From assembly GCA_020852705.1 (NCBI GenBank), contig JADZAP010000042.1:58423-122422 (forward strand): a DNA stretch of 64,000 nucleotides. Reading direction: 5' to 3'. A program made the translations under genes and the position numbers. This DNA comes from Ignavibacteria bacterium (lineage in GTDB: Bacteria; Bacteroidota; Ignavibacteria; Tepidaquicellales; OLB5). This document shows, piece by piece, positions 25,368-34,876 of this stretch (positions within the stretch are counted from its first letter, which is position 1; each line of letters opens with the position of its first letter). The notes below the pieces were generated by a model. The model was given only the letters and a program-made list of their open reading frames with translations. It was not told the origin of the DNA and made no database searches.

Positions 25368-28300
25368 TTACCAAACAAGTTTAGACATTTTTTTAACAAC
25401 TACATGTGTATCTCTGTTTGGAGCCGTTGGACCCCAATAATTGAAATGATAAGTAAACTGTCCATAACCGCCTGCAAGTAAATTCGGCTTCAAATGAATA
25501 CGTGTAAAGCTGTTATGTCCGCCAGCTCGTCTGTTGCCCCTTACCTGCGATTTCGGAATTCCTACTGTTCGTTCAGGTACGTGGTAAACTATACATACTC
25601 CCTTTGGAATTCTAGTACTTACTACAGCTCTGGTACAATAAACACCATGATCATTATATACTTCAACCCAATCATTATCCAATATGCCCAGTTCTTTTGC
25701 ATCTTCTTCATTTAACCAGCACGGCTCGCAGCCTCTTGAAAGTGTTAGCATTCTTAATGTTTCCATATAAGTAGAGTGAATGTGCCACTTTCCGTGAGGT
25801 GTTAATACATTTAATATTTTTGCTTCTCCGCTCTTTAAGGTCTCACGTAAATCACCATATACTTCCGGTTTTGGAGAAGGTTTATATGTAGGTAAATGTT
25901 CGCCAAAGGCAATGTACATTTCATGATCTAAATAAATTGATTGGCGTCCTGTTAGCGTTCTCCAAGGTACAAGTCTTTCTATATTATATGTAAATGCAGA
26001 ATAAGCCCTTCCTTCAGTCATTATACCCGACCATACTGGAGAAGTGTTATATCTTCTGGGCTGAGCCTGAAGATCCGCATAAGTCATCCTGACTTCTTTG
26101 TTACCCTCTCCAAGATCTGCCAGCTTTAATCCTGTTTTCTTTTCCATATTTTCATATGCTTGAACATTTAGAACCCCGTTTGAAAGGGTTGAAAGATGCA
26201 ACACTGCATTTGCAGCCCACTGGTCTTCTTTTATAGAAGGCAGAACCGAACCGTTATTGCGTTCAACCGGAAAATGAGCAGAACTTATCATTTCATCATA
26301 TTGCTCGCTGCATGAATAATGATTGCCATGAGCACTCAATCCCGAAACTTTAATATGATCTCCCAGTGTAATATATTTATCGTAGAGTTTTGTGTAATCT
26401 CTTTCCACAACAGAAAGTTTGTGCATTGTTTTTCCCGGAATTGCTTCACACTCACCTTTGTACCAATCTTTTACAACCGGCTGAGAAATTTCATCTTTTG
26501 AATCATGTGAAAGAGGTGTTGCAACTATATCTTTTTGAACCTCATTGAAATACTTTTTTGCAAGTTCACTTGTTTTAAGCGATATGATTCTGAAGATTTC
26601 CCAATCAGTTTTTGATTCCCAAACCGGGGCTATTGCTGCAGAAAGCGGGTGTATAAATGAATGAAGGTCTGTACTGTTCATATCGGCTTTTTCATACCAT
26701 GAAGCAGCTGGCAGAACAATATCAGAGTATAATGCAGATGAATCCATTCTGAAATTAAGGTCAACAATTAAATCCATTTTACCAACCGGTGCAATATCAT
26801 GCCATTTAACCTCTTCGGTCATATCTTCTGAAATATCTTTTGCAATTGTATTTGAATGTGTGCCAAGATAATGTTTCAGCGCATATTCATGACCCTTCAT
26901 GCTTCCCATGATTGCGTTTCCTCGCCATATATACCATATTCTTGGGAAGTTTTCTTCTGCCTCCGGATCTCCGGCAGAATATCCAAGCTCTTTTGATTTT
27001 AATTTTTCAAGAACATAATTGGTTATTTCATCATTGGTCTTTGCACCATTTTTTTCTGCTTCTTTTGAAAGATCTAATGTGTTTTTGTTGAACTGCGGGT
27101 AGAACGGCATCCAGCCCATTCTGACAGATTTGTATATTAAATCTGCATGGTGTCCTTGTGTCCATTCATTATCAGGCACAATATTATATCTTGAAAAATT
27201 TCCGTCATAACGATACTGGCAGGTATTAATATAATGCCATAATGGTGCCTGCTGCAGGCGGGGAACAACACCCCAATCTTTTGCAAATGAAATTGCGCCC
27301 CATGATTCAACCGGTGCAAGTTTTTCCTGACCTACGTAGTGATTTAAACCACCGCCATTTTTACCTACACAGCCGCATAGCATTAATGCCATTATCCCTG
27401 CCCTGTAAATAAGATTGTTATGATACCAATGATTAACACCGGCACCAATTATTATCATACATTTGCCTTTTGTAATATCTGCAGTGTTTGCCCATTCACG
27501 TGCGAACTGAAGAACAGTTTTCGAGTCAACTCCTGTAAAAATTTCCTGCCATGCCGGCGTGTATGAATGGTCTTTATCAGTGTAATCAGCAGGATAGTCT
27601 CCTTCTAACCCTCTGCTTACACCATATTGAGCCATAATTAAATCATAAACTGTTGTCGTTAATATTTTCTTGCCATCTGTAGTATTTATATATTTTACGG
27701 GTACCCCTCTAGAGCGTTTTGCATTAAGTCCCCAATCTATAAATTCAACTTGTACAACTTCATCGCTCCTATTTATCAGAGTTAATAAAGGATTGTAATC
27801 TTTGTTATCTTCTGCATCCTCAAGTTTCATGTTCCATTTGCCCGGGGTTTTATCCCAACGGTGTCCTACGGAACCTTTTGGCATAACAAAGTTTCCTGTA
27901 TCCTCATCAATATTCAAAAACTTCCAATCACCATTTTCTGTGTTTTTATATTTTTCAATTCTATTAGCTCTGACAAATTGCCCGGGTACATAACTATCAC
28001 CTTCCTGAACCAATTCAACTAAGTAGGGACTATCGGTGTATTGTTTGCAATAGTCCATGAAATATGGTGTTTGTTTGTCATAATGAAATTCTTTTAGTAT
28101 AACATGTGTAACCGCCATCCAAAAAGCACCATCACTTCCAGCGTGAACCGGAATCCATTGATCAGCATATTTTGTTATTTGGCTAAGGTCTGGTGAGAAA
28201 ACTACTGTTTTAGTACCATTATGTCTTGATTCTGCAAAAAAGTGACAATCAGGTGTGCGTGTCATATTTAAACAAGCCCCCATATCAGCAATCATTTTTG

Positions 28301-28988
28301 AATTATACCAATCAGCACTCTCGCATACATCAGTCTGCTCGCCCCATACTTCCGGTGAAGCATTTGGCAAATCACAATACCAATCGTAAAAACTTAAATG
28401 CACACCGCCAAAAAGCTGTAAAAATCTTGCACCGGCAGCGTAGCTTAGCATCGACATAGCTGGAATAGGCGAAAATCCAAGAACTCTGTCCGGTCCGTAT
28501 TTTTTTGCAGTATAAAGATTTGCAACAGCCATGATTTCTAAAACTTCATCCCACGAAACCCTGCGGAAACCGCCTTTCCCCCTAGACTCCTGATATTTTT
28601 TTCTTAATTCAGGATTGTTTTGAATACTAACCCATGCTTCATATGGGTCACCGGTTTTCTTTTTGGCTTCCCTGTATATATCTATCAATGAGCCTCTTAT
28701 TAACGGATATTTTATCCTTATTGGGCTGTATAGATACCATGAGAATGAAATTCCCCGCTGACAACCTCTTGGCTCGTACGGAGGCAACGAACCCTCTAAC
28801 AAGGGATAATCCAATTGCTGAGTTTCCCAAACAACTATACCATCTTTTACATGAATCTGCCATGAACATCCGCCTGTACAGTTTACACCGTGCGTAGAGC
28901 GAACAATTCTGTCATGCTGAAAACGGTTTCTATAAAATTCTTCCCATTTTCTGGTTTCAGGTGAGATAATATCTTTAATCCAACTCAT
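25368..28988 (-). CDS. narG: Respiratory nitrate reductase alpha subunit NarG (Mo-bisMGD)
   Basis: Encodes 1206 residues, family length. It reduces nitrate to nitrite. FS0 cluster ligands are H33-x3-C37-x3-C41 (HGVNCTGGC) with C75 in EPRGCQRG. The molybdenum aspartate lies in [22 protein letters not shown], as in E. coli NarG. There is no signal peptide or Tat motif, so the active site is cytoplasmic. It depends on the moa/moe/mobA operon upstream in the window, linked to it functionally by the bis-MGD cofactor. It lies 19 bases after the cytochrome gene, at the head of the operon. Confidence 0.97.
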   Translation of the reverse strand: MSWIKDIISPETRKWEEFYRNRFQHDRIVRSTHGVNCTGGCSWQIHVKDGIVVWETQQLDYPLLEGSLPPYEPRGCQRGISFSWYLYSPIRIKYPLIRGSLIDIYREAKKKTGDPYEAWVSIQNNPELRKKYQESRGKGGFRRVSWDEVLEIMAVANLYTAKKYGPDRVLGFSPIPAMSMLSYAAGARFLQLFGGVHLSFYDWYCDLPNASPEVWGEQTDVCESADWYNSKMIADMGACLNMTRTPDCHFFAESRHNGTKTVVFSPDLSQITKYADQWIPVHAGSDGAFWMAVTHVILKEFHYDKQTPYFMDYCKQYTDSPYLVELVQEGDSYVPGQFVRANRIEKYKNTENGDWKFLNIDEDTGNFVMPKGSVGHRWDKTPGKWNMKLEDAEDNKDYNPLLTLINRSDEVVQVEFIDWGLNAKRSRGVPVKYINTTDGKKILTTTVYDLIMAQYGVSRGLEGDYPADYTDKDHSYTPAWQEIFTGVDSKTVLQFAREWANTADITKGKCMIIIGAGVNHWYHNNLIYRAGIMALMLCGCVGKNGGGLNHYVGQEKLAPVESWGAISFAKDWGVVPRLQQAPLWHYINTCQYRYDGNFSRYNIVPDNEWTQGHHADLIYKSVRMGWMPFYPQFNKNTLDLSKEAEKNGAKTNDEITNYVLEKLKSKELGYSAGDPEAEENFPRIWYIWRGNAIMGSMKGHEYALKHYLGTHSNTIAKDISEDMTEEVKWHDIAPVGKMDLIVDLNFRMDSSALYSDIVLPAASWYEKADMNSTDLHSFIHPLSAAIAPVWESKTDWEIFRIISLKTSELAKKYFNEVQKDIVATPLSHDSKDEISQPVVKDWYKGECEAIPGKTMHKLSVVERDYTKLYDKYITLGDHIKVSGLSAHGNHYSCSEQYDEMISSAHFPVERNNGSVLPSIKEDQWAANAVLHLSTLSNGVLNVQAYENMEKKTGLKLADLGEGNKEVRMTYADLQAQPRRYNTSPVWSGIMTEGRAYSAFTYNIERLVPWRTLTGRQSIYLDHEMYIAFGEHLPTYKPSPKPEVYGDLRETLKSGEAKILNVLTPHGKWHIHSTYMETLRMLTLSRGCEPCWLNEEDAKELGILDNDWVEVYNDHGVYCTRAVVSTRIPKGVCIVYHVPERTVGIPKSQVRGNRRAGGHNSFTRIHLKPNLLAGGYGQFTYHFNYWGPTAPNRDTHVVVKKMSKLVW

Positions 28989-29007
28989 TTTTATTTATCA
29001 GTTATAA

Positions 29008-29865
29008 TTAGTTTGAATTTTTATTTAAAAAATCTTCTTGACGCTTGTATATTTTATTGTTTACACTGCCTTTTCTTCTTTTGTGCCAAAATCCTGTGAA
29101 AACTACAAGCAATACAGCTAACCCGGCAATTCCGGAATAAAGAAAATTAATTGTCGGATTTGCGTGTAAGGCAAATTTTTGTTTTTCATCTACATCTTTT
29201 AAATATGACGCAAGGTCATATACTTCGCTTTCTGTTAATGGATTATTTACAAAGGCTTGTTTCATTACAGGAAATGGCTGTGTTTGAATTATATTTACTA
29301 GAGCTGCTTCACCAAGTCTTGAATATACATTGGTTAAATCCACAGCAAGCCTGCCTCCCCCGAAATAAGTTACATCGGGTACGTTGTGGCATGATATGCA
29401 TGAAGTACCACCGTGTGTGAATCTTTGTTCTCCGGAAAATAATTTTCTTCCACTCTCTATATTTCCGGAATTTGATTCACTTAATGGTCTAAAAGTTGAT
29501 ACTGTTTGTGTGGTTGGTGTTCCGCCTTGTGTTTCAATATATGCCAGTATGGATTTGATTTCAGTTTCACTGATACCCGGATCAGGCATAATAACTTTAT
29601 TAAACTCTTCAAACTTTTTTTTAGCATATTCATCACCGCTATTTATTACTGTCTGTGAAGATGTAATAAATTTTATAAGCCATTGTTCATCTTTTCTGCT
29701 TTTTACACCGGCTAAATCAGGTCCCACTAACTTACCTTTACCAACTGTATGGCAGGCAGAACATTTTGACTTAAATAAATCTTCTCCTGATTGACTAAAT
29801 AATTGTCCGGTTAAAAGTAAAACTGAAAATACAAAAAAGTTTATAATTATTATTTTCATATCCAA
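29008..29865 (-). CDS. narC: Dihaem cytochrome c of the nitrate reductase operon (NarC-like)
   Basis: Encodes 285 residues: a signal peptide (about 1-25), a first haem at CSACH (35-39), a second at CISCH (156-160), and a C-terminal membrane anchor (about 240-262) followed by HKRRKG. The gene order narC-narG-narH-narJ-narI-narK is the one described for Thermus, where NarC works with the reductase. The symbol is given by that analogy in order and layout. It is the first gene of the operon; the promoter must lie in the 760-base region upstream. Confidence 0.85.
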   Translation of the reverse strand: MDMKIIIINFFVFSVLLLTGQLFSQSGEDLFKSKCSACHTVGKGKLVGPDLAGVKSRKDEQWLIKFITSSQTVINSGDEYAKKKFEEFNKVIMPDPGISETEIKSILAYIETQGGTPTTQTVSTFRPLSESNSGNIESGRKLFSGEQRFTHGGTSCISCHNVPDVTYFGGGRLAVDLTNVYSRLGEAALVNIIQTQPFPVMKQAFVNNPLTESEVYDLASYLKDVDEKQKFALHANPTINFLYSGIAGLAVLLVVFTGFWHKRRKGSVNNKIYKRQEDFLNKNSN

Positions 29866-30626
29866 AAATATAGTTTAATTACGTACCTCTTTATTGTAAA
29901 AAGTCTTAAGTTTTTCACTGTAAAACTAACTAATAATATTTTAAAAAACAATACTAACAAATGTAAGTTAACCTCATTTTAAAGCTATGAAAATTATTTA
30001 AAATAGAGCAGAAAAGATCCATTATTTGCGTTATTTTTGCTTATTTTAACATATTTGTGGATTTTGAGCATATCGTGTAATTTTGTAGTAAATAAGAAAT
30101 GTTTGGTTTTTAAAGATGACTTTGCATAAGGTAACGGAATTACTAAACCATACAAGTTTTAGATTTCATTATTGAAAAAGTAAAAATTTTTTGAAAATTT
30201 TACCAAAATTTATAAAAAAATGAGCTTTGAAATCAATCTATATTTTAATCCCTACAAAATTATTATTAAATTTATATAGTTAATATTAATAATTAGAAAT
30301 TATAATCTGTTTAATTATATCCAGTTAATTTTTCTTTTTAAAAAATCAATCAAGTAAATTTTAATCATTTTATGATATTTTTTTTAAGAATTATTTTTTT
30401 ACTTTTGACTAAATAAATATCGGGATTTTTTTATATTAATAAACCTTTAAATGAAATATATAACATTTGTGTTAGGTTTCTGTTCGTTCTGAAATGTATA
30501 CCGGGTATATTTAATAAAGCAATTATTGAAAAAATTTATATATCAATTTGATATTAATAAATGCTTAACTGATTGGTTAAGTTTTAACATAAAAAAAATT
30601 AATCAAAAAAATAATTCAAAAATTCA
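29866..30626. other. Long AT-rich intergenic region upstream of the nar operon and the gene at 30627
   Basis: The 761 bases between the divergent narC and 30627 genes hold no supported gene. They should contain the nar operon promoter, but I found no clear TTGAT-N4-ATCAA (FNR) box. Two short palindromes occur near the right end: TATACC-G-GGTATA at 30497-30509 and TATCAA-T-TTGATA at 30541-30553. Poly-A and poly-T tracts make other repeats unreliable. Confidence 0.5.
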
Positions 30627-31088
30627 ATGAAAATTTCCCAAATGTATTATTTCATAAGGTATGATTTTAATGAAAATGGTTTCCACAAAAATACAGGCAA
30701 GTTATTTACCGAATATGTGCAGGATTGCGAAAAGGATTTCTTTGAGCAGAATAAAGTTTACACTGCAAACTGCTTTTATGGAAATGATTCAGTAATGTTT
30801 TTGCTAAAAAGCTGTGTATTTGAAAATGATAATGTTGATTACGGTATGGACCTGATAAACGGAGAATTTAATCTTGATGTAAATTTAGAAATGGAAAAAT
30901 ATTCACAAAGAAAAACTGTTTATGCATTAGTAGGGGCATTAGCAAAAGATGATGATCCGTTATGGCTTTTAATTGATGATAAAATGAAAGACGGAATATT
31001 TGTTCTTTCTTACGAGGATGATGATGAGGATGATGAAATTCCAGCAGATACAAAAGTGCCTGTTGAGCCGCAGTATATATCTCTATAA
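30627..31088 (+). CDS. Hypothetical acidic protein
   Basis: Encodes 153 residues, soluble, with no known motif. The N-terminal part looks like an alpha/beta fold (KISQMYYFIRYDFNENGF, VYTANCFYGNDSVMFLL); the end is strongly acidic (SYEDDDEDDEIPADTK) and probably flexible. Cysteines occur singly, so no metal site is evident. It stands between the nar region and the tRNA-Pro gene. Not recognised. Confidence 0.6.
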   Translation: MKISQMYYFIRYDFNENGFHKNTGKLFTEYVQDCEKDFFEQNKVYTANCFYGNDSVMFLLKSCVFENDNVDYGMDLINGEFNLDVNLEMEKYSQRKTVYALVGALAKDDDPLWLLIDDKMKDGIFVLSYEDDDEDDEIPADTKVPVEPQYISL

Positions 31089-31136
31089 TTCTTTCATCAA
31101 TATGAGTCCCTAAGGGAGAACTTCGGGAAATGTAAG

Positions 31137-31211
31137 TCGGGGTGAGAGGATTCGAACCTCCGGCCTCCTGGTCCCGAACCAGGCGCTCTAACCGGGCTGA
31201 GCCACACCCCG
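31137..31211 (-). tRNA. tRNA-Pro (anticodon CGG)
   Basis: Read on the minus strand, a 7-bp acceptor stem (CGGGGTG/CACCCCG) encloses D, anticodon, variable and T arms. The anticodon arm CCTGG-TTCGGGA-CCAGG gives anticodon CGG, decoding CCG. The T-arm loop TTCGAATC is canonical. The CCA end is not encoded (CTT follows the discriminator A). The system at 31528-37900 begins just beyond its 5' end. Confidence 0.95.
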
Positions 31212-31527
31212 AAAATGTAAAAACAAGTTGTAATTTGCAAAATTATTGAGAAATAATAAATTCCATTAATTTGGGATATTTATTCAACTTATTAAATGTT
31301 ACACAACCCTTAATAAATTTACATATTTTCCTAAATAGTGCAAAGAATATGGCACTCTAAAGAAATAAATGTTTGAGATAGTATTTTGAGATTATTGCAT
31401 TGTAAGGATATTATACCGGAAAATTGATTGAATAGGCGAAAACCTGCCTATATTGAACTACCAAATATTTTCTCATTTTTCAATTATCAAATTTGTCGTA
31501 AATTGAGTTATAATTATCAATGTTTAA
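31212..31527. other. Gap between tRNA-Pro and the CARF gene
   Basis: 316 bases without a gene. The only structure seen is a hairpin ATAGGC-N8-GCCTAT at 31432-31451, roughly 80 bases upstream of the CARF gene start, which could be in its leader or be an operator. I found no repeat of the tRNA end that would mark an att site. Confidence 0.4.
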
Positions 31528-32469
31528 ATGAAAAGTAAAAGCAAGATATTTGTCTCTTTTGTAGGTATTAATGATGCCGGAAAACTTAATGGAAAAGACG
31601 ATGGGGCAATTTTAACAGCTTTGAAAGCATTAAAGAAAGTTGATAAAGTCCAGCTTTTGTGGAGCCCAACCGGTAACTTTAGAGATATAGCAAATTATTT
31701 AAAGAATGAAATTATTAATAAAAAATATTGCAAGAATATTTTTTTGCATACATTTGATCTAGATAATGTTACTGACCATAATGAAATTTATCCTAAATTG
31801 TTAGAATTCTGTAAATGTAATTTTAAGGAAAATGAAGAAGTTACTGCAGCTATCGCTTCCGGAACCCCAGCAATGCAGGTATGCTGGATTCTAATGGCAG
31901 AATCTGGTGATTTTAATTTGAAATTAATTAGAAGTAATGAGCCTAAATTTAGTAAATCACCCATAACAGTAATAAAATTAGGAACAGGTTTACCTAAAAT
32001 AATAAAGCAATTGGAAAGTGAGAATAAGGACTTAAAGAAGCTATTACCTTTTGTTAACATGAATATTTCAAAAGGTGAATTGAAAATTGGTAATGAGTTA
32101 ATTAAACTTTCTCCTGTACAGTTTGCATATTACAGATACTTCCTTGAAAGAGCAAAGGAAGAAAATGAATATGAAAGATTTCCTATGTTTCGAACGCATT
32201 TAGAATTTGTAAAAAAAATTATAAAATATCACAATGATAGTTTTCCCGAGAGTGACCAGGAAATACTCGAAACTGTTAAACTACTCAAAAATAGTGATGG
32301 AATAGTTATGGGTAATTTCAGGTCGGTTATCAGTAAAATAAATAGGAAAATTAAATCGATACTTAATACTCAAAATTTATCAAATTATTTCATCATAGAA
32401 TCAAATGGTGGAAAGCAAGCATTATCTTATGGCATTAGTATAACTGGAAAAAAGATCAATATTTTTTAA
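31528..32469 (+). CDS. CARF-domain sensor (RtcR-like) with C-terminal winged helix
   Basis: Encodes 313 residues. Residues about 5-165 form a CARF/Rossmann-like domain: the block LLEFCKCNFKENEEV, then IASGTPAMQVCWILMAES and LKLIRSNEP line up, from memory, with the ligand-binding segment of the RtcR sensor domain (ITTGTHVAQICWFLLAEA). CARF domains bind cyclic oligoadenylates or RNA-derived ligands. Residues about 185-313 look like a winged helix (LSPVQFAYYRYFLERAKEEN...FRSVISKINRKIKS...YGISIT). RtcR has an AAA+ module there instead, so this is a different architecture, nearer to CARF-wHTH regulators such as Csa3. It ends 4 bases before the TTGCCG repeats of the retron promoter and probably controls them. 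Confidence 0.75.
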   Translation: MKSKSKIFVSFVGINDAGKLNGKDDGAILTALKALKKVDKVQLLWSPTGNFRDIANYLKNEIINKKYCKNIFLHTFDLDNVTDHNEIYPKLLEFCKCNFKENEEVTAAIASGTPAMQVCWILMAESGDFNLKLIRSNEPKFSKSPITVIKLGTGLPKIIKQLESENKDLKKLLPFVNMNISKGELKIGNELIKLSPVQFAYYRYFLERAKEENEYERFPMFRTHLEFVKKIIKYHNDSFPESDQEILETVKLLKNSDGIVMGNFRSVISKINRKIKSILNTQNLSNYFIIESNGGKQALSYGISITGKKINIF

Positions 32470-32472
32470 AAA

Positions 32473-32489
32473 TTGCCGCAATGTTGCCG
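32473..32489 (+). promoter_or_regulatory. Paired TTGCCG direct repeats, candidate operator for the retron
   Basis: TTGCCG occurs at 32473-32478 and 32484-32489, start to start 11 bases, about one helical turn. A third TTGCCG lies at 37448-37453, at the same place relative to a second matching promoter. This suggests binding by one regulator, perhaps the CARF-winged-helix protein. Confidence 0.5.
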
Positions 32490-32515
32490 AACCGATTCTA
32501 AGTGTTTTTTATACT

Positions 32516-32527
32516 TATATTTGTATA
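32516..32527 (+). promoter_or_regulatory. Bacteroidota-type -7 promoter element of the retron
   Basis: TATATTTG at 32516-32523 fits the TAnnTTTG -7 consensus, within the 12-base TATATTTGTATA that is repeated exactly at 37479-37490. A start a few bases downstream would begin the transcript just before the a1 repeat of the non-coding RNA. Confidence 0.6.
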
Positions 32528-32534
32528 AATAAAA

Positions 32535-32721
32535 TTGAAAGTACCCACATAAGAATATGATTTAGGCTGTTGACAACTGCAGCCAATATTTTAAGGTTAT
32601 ATCAAAGAATAGTGTATAAAAATGCCGCTATAGTTGTTTGCGGTATGCGCAAACTTACAAGCGGCATAAATGTACACTATAGAGCATGCGGTAAGAATAG
32701 ATATCAAGTGGGTACTTTTAA
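32535..32721 (+). ncRNA. Retron msr-msd non-coding RNA
   Basis: An a1 repeat AAAGTACCCAC (32538-32548) pairs perfectly with a2 GTGGGTACTTT (32708-32718), extending to 14 pairs with one G-U. Between them are a short msr hairpin (GGCTG/CAGCC, 32565-32584) and a long msd hairpin of 72 nt (32609-32680) made of three stems: ATAGTGTA/TACACTAT, ATGCCGCT/AGCGGCAT and GTTTGCG/CGCAAAC, separated by internal loops and capped by GTATG. This layout, immediately upstream of a reverse transcriptase, is that of a retron. The branching guanosine is probably among the Gs just before the msr hairpin (32565-32566); its position is not certain. Confidence 0.88.
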
Positions 32722-32728
32722 ATTTTTT

Positions 32729-34876
32729 ATGATAGAATACGATAATAAATACAACCAATATCTTCACAAATTTACCAAAATAAAAACTTCATTAAGTGAA
32801 GATAAATTCAGATTAGTTGAAATAAACTTAAAGACAATACTTTCTACAAAAACCTTTAACGGTTTGTTATTTACTAATGAATGTCTAAACTATTTTATAA
32901 ATAAAGATAAAAATAAATTCCCTGATTGGTTTATAAATAACATAGAATCCGAAATTAAACGCCGTGATGAACTTTTAACTTTAAAAAATAATTTTTTCAA
33001 AATTAAACATGAACATGAATTAGCTGGAATTCTAGGATTAGATTATGGTACTTTGGTTTATCATATTTTCAAAGTACCCGATAATAGAAAATACAAAATT
33101 TTTAAAATACCTAAAAAAACTGGGGGATATAGAACATTATGCAGCCCTATATCTAATATTAAATTAATTCAGAAGAAATTATCTGAAATATTATATGAGA
33201 TATACATACCCAGAATAAATGCGCACGGATTTATCCCAGGTCGCGGTATAGTGACTAACGCTAGAATACATGTTAAACAGAATGCAATCTTAAATATTGA
33301 TATAAAAGATTTCTTCCCAACAATCAATTTTGGTAGAGTGCGTGGTTTATTCTTAAATAAACCATTCTACTTCCCAAAATGGATTGCTACATTAATAGCG
33401 CAAATTTGCACTTATCAAAATCAACTCCCCCAAGGTTCACCGGTTTCACCAATAATTTCTAATATGATTTGTTCAAAACTTGATAATAAACTATCAGCAA
33501 TATCTAAAAAGTATTTTTGTTATTTTTCACGTTATGCTGATGATATTACATTTTCAACAAAAAAGTATGATTTCCCTGAAGAATTAATTAGAAAGATTAG
33601 AATTATCATTGAAGAAGAAGGCTTTATTGTAAACAACAATAAATTTAGAATTCAAAAAAAGAATCAACGGAAAGAAGTAACCGGAATAACTGTTAATGAA
33701 AAACTAAATGTAAAAAGAAAATATATTAGAAAAATTAGAGCAATGCTAAGTTCCTGGGAAAAATTAGGATATGAAAATGCAAATAATACTTTTAATAAAA
33801 AAATAAAACCAACATATCCGCATATTAACTTTTTACCAAGATTAGATAATTCATTGCATGGCATGATAGAATACGTTGGGCAGGTAAGGGGCAAGGAAGA
33901 TAACATATATCTAAAATTTTTAGAAAAGTATAATGCTTTGAATAAAACCCCACATTCTGAAAGAGCAATAAATAATAATGAGACTGATTCAAAAGTTGAA
34001 AAGAGAGAGGAGCATAATCAAAATCCACAACATGTTCCAATTAAAGTTTGTGAATTATTGAATTCCTTTAAGAAAGAAGGAAGTTATTTAAAGAAATTGG
34101 TTCATAATGATGAAGACAAACCAGATTTACCTAAAATTTTAGATGGTGCAAAAAATGAAATCAATACAAAAAAATCAATTTTGCCATATGAACTTTATAG
34201 CAACATTTGGGTTAATTTAATTAGACTATACGAGAAAGAAGGTATGGGAGTCTGGAATAGAAATGACAAAAAACACCCTATCTCAATAACGAAATTTAAC
34301 GATAAAATAATTCAGTTTAAAAAAGATATTCGATTTGGGGCTTCTTCTGACCAAACAAGTATGTTCACAACAATTCAGAGTATTATCAAAGAATTACCCA
34401 ATAAACAACTAGAGAATAAAATTAAAGTTAATCCCAATTTAGATAAATTGGATATTTACACTGATGTTCAGCATATTAGAAACGGATTAAAGATAATTAT
34501 CGAACATGTGATAAAATATATTGATAAAGGTAATGGTATCAGAATAAATTTGAGTGAATTAAAATGGGTTAATGAAAAATTGTATAAATACGAAATATCC
34601 ATTTGCAACTTAAATTCATCTTCATATATAAATAAACAAGTATTAATTAAACGTTTTAATGATCTTGAACATGATTTACCAAAATTGAAAGATAAACATT
34701 CCTCAAAAGGTCACTTGTTCAACAGATGTGATTGGTATATTGAAGCTATTTTTGATGGTCAAATTTCAAAAATAAACGTATTAAGCAAAGATAATCCTGA
34801 CGGAAGTACATTCGAAGACGCAAATCCTAAATCCAATGATGGCTTTACTCATATTTTAGTGTTTTATGGTATGTAA
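32729..34876 (+). CDS. Retron reverse transcriptase with a C-terminal histidine-kinase-ATPase-like extension
   Basis: The start is the ATG at 32729 (715 residues); the longer frame from a TTG at 32570 runs through the non-coding RNA and is rejected. Retron hallmarks: NARIH (177-181, the NAxxH motif), catalytic Asp191 in NIDIKDFFP, QGSPVSP, YADD (269-272) and VTG (317-319). Before the palm is an extension of about 110 residues. After about 430 comes 285 residues with no RT homology. There, DVQHIRNGLKIIIEHVIKY (579-597) resembles a degenerate N-box helix, and GHLFNRCDWYIEAIFDG...INVLS...GSTF (661-695) recalls the G-box and last strands of a GHKL ATPase; key N-box Asn is missing. It makes msDNA from the RNA upstream. 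It overlaps the next gene by 11 bases. Confidence 0.9.
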   Translation: MIEYDNKYNQYLHKFTKIKTSLSEDKFRLVEINLKTILSTKTFNGLLFTNECLNYFINKDKNKFPDWFINNIESEIKRRDELLTLKNNFFKIKHEHELAGILGLDYGTLVYHIFKVPDNRKYKIFKIPKKTGGYRTLCSPISNIKLIQKKLSEILYEIYIPRINAHGFIPGRGIVTNARIHVKQNAILNIDIKDFFPTINFGRVRGLFLNKPFYFPKWIATLIAQICTYQNQLPQGSPVSPIISNMICSKLDNKLSAISKKYFCYFSRYADDITFSTKKYDFPEELIRKIRIIIEEEGFIVNNNKFRIQKKNQRKEVTGITVNEKLNVKRKYIRKIRAMLSSWEKLGYENANNTFNKKIKPTYPHINFLPRLDNSLHGMIEYVGQVRGKEDNIYLKFLEKYNALNKTPHSERAINNNETDSKVEKREEHNQNPQHVPIKVCELLNSFKKEGSYLKKLVHNDEDKPDLPKILDGAKNEINTKKSILPYELYSNIWVNLIRLYEKEGMGVWNRNDKKHPISITKFNDKIIQFKKDIRFGASSDQTSMFTTIQSIIKELPNKQLENKIKVNPNLDKLDIYTDVQHIRNGLKIIIEHVIKYIDKGNGIRINLSELKWVNEKLYKYEISICNLNSSSYINKQVLIKRFNDLEHDLPKLKDKHSSKGHLFNRCDWYIEAIFDGQISKINVLSKDNPDGSTFEDANPKSNDGFTHILVFYGM

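Noticed and set aside
29866..30626. FNR/CRP-type box upstream of the nar operon
   Set aside because: No TTGAT-N4-ATCAA match was found; the palindrome at 30541-30553 has the half-sites in the opposite order and wrong spacing.
32609..32680. Long hairpin as a transcription terminator for the CARF gene
   Set aside because: It has internal loops and no T-run, lies downstream of a promoter, and sits between the a1 and a2 repeats, so msd is the better explanation.
32570..32728. N-terminal extension of the RT reading frame
   Set aside because: It starts with TTG and runs through the a1-msr-msd-a2 RNA; the ATG at 32729 directly after a2 fits the retron layout.
32729..34876. Group II intron maturase or diversity-generating RT
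   Set aside because: NAxxH and VTG motifs are retron-type; no intron ends, maturase X domain or template/variable repeat pair was seen.
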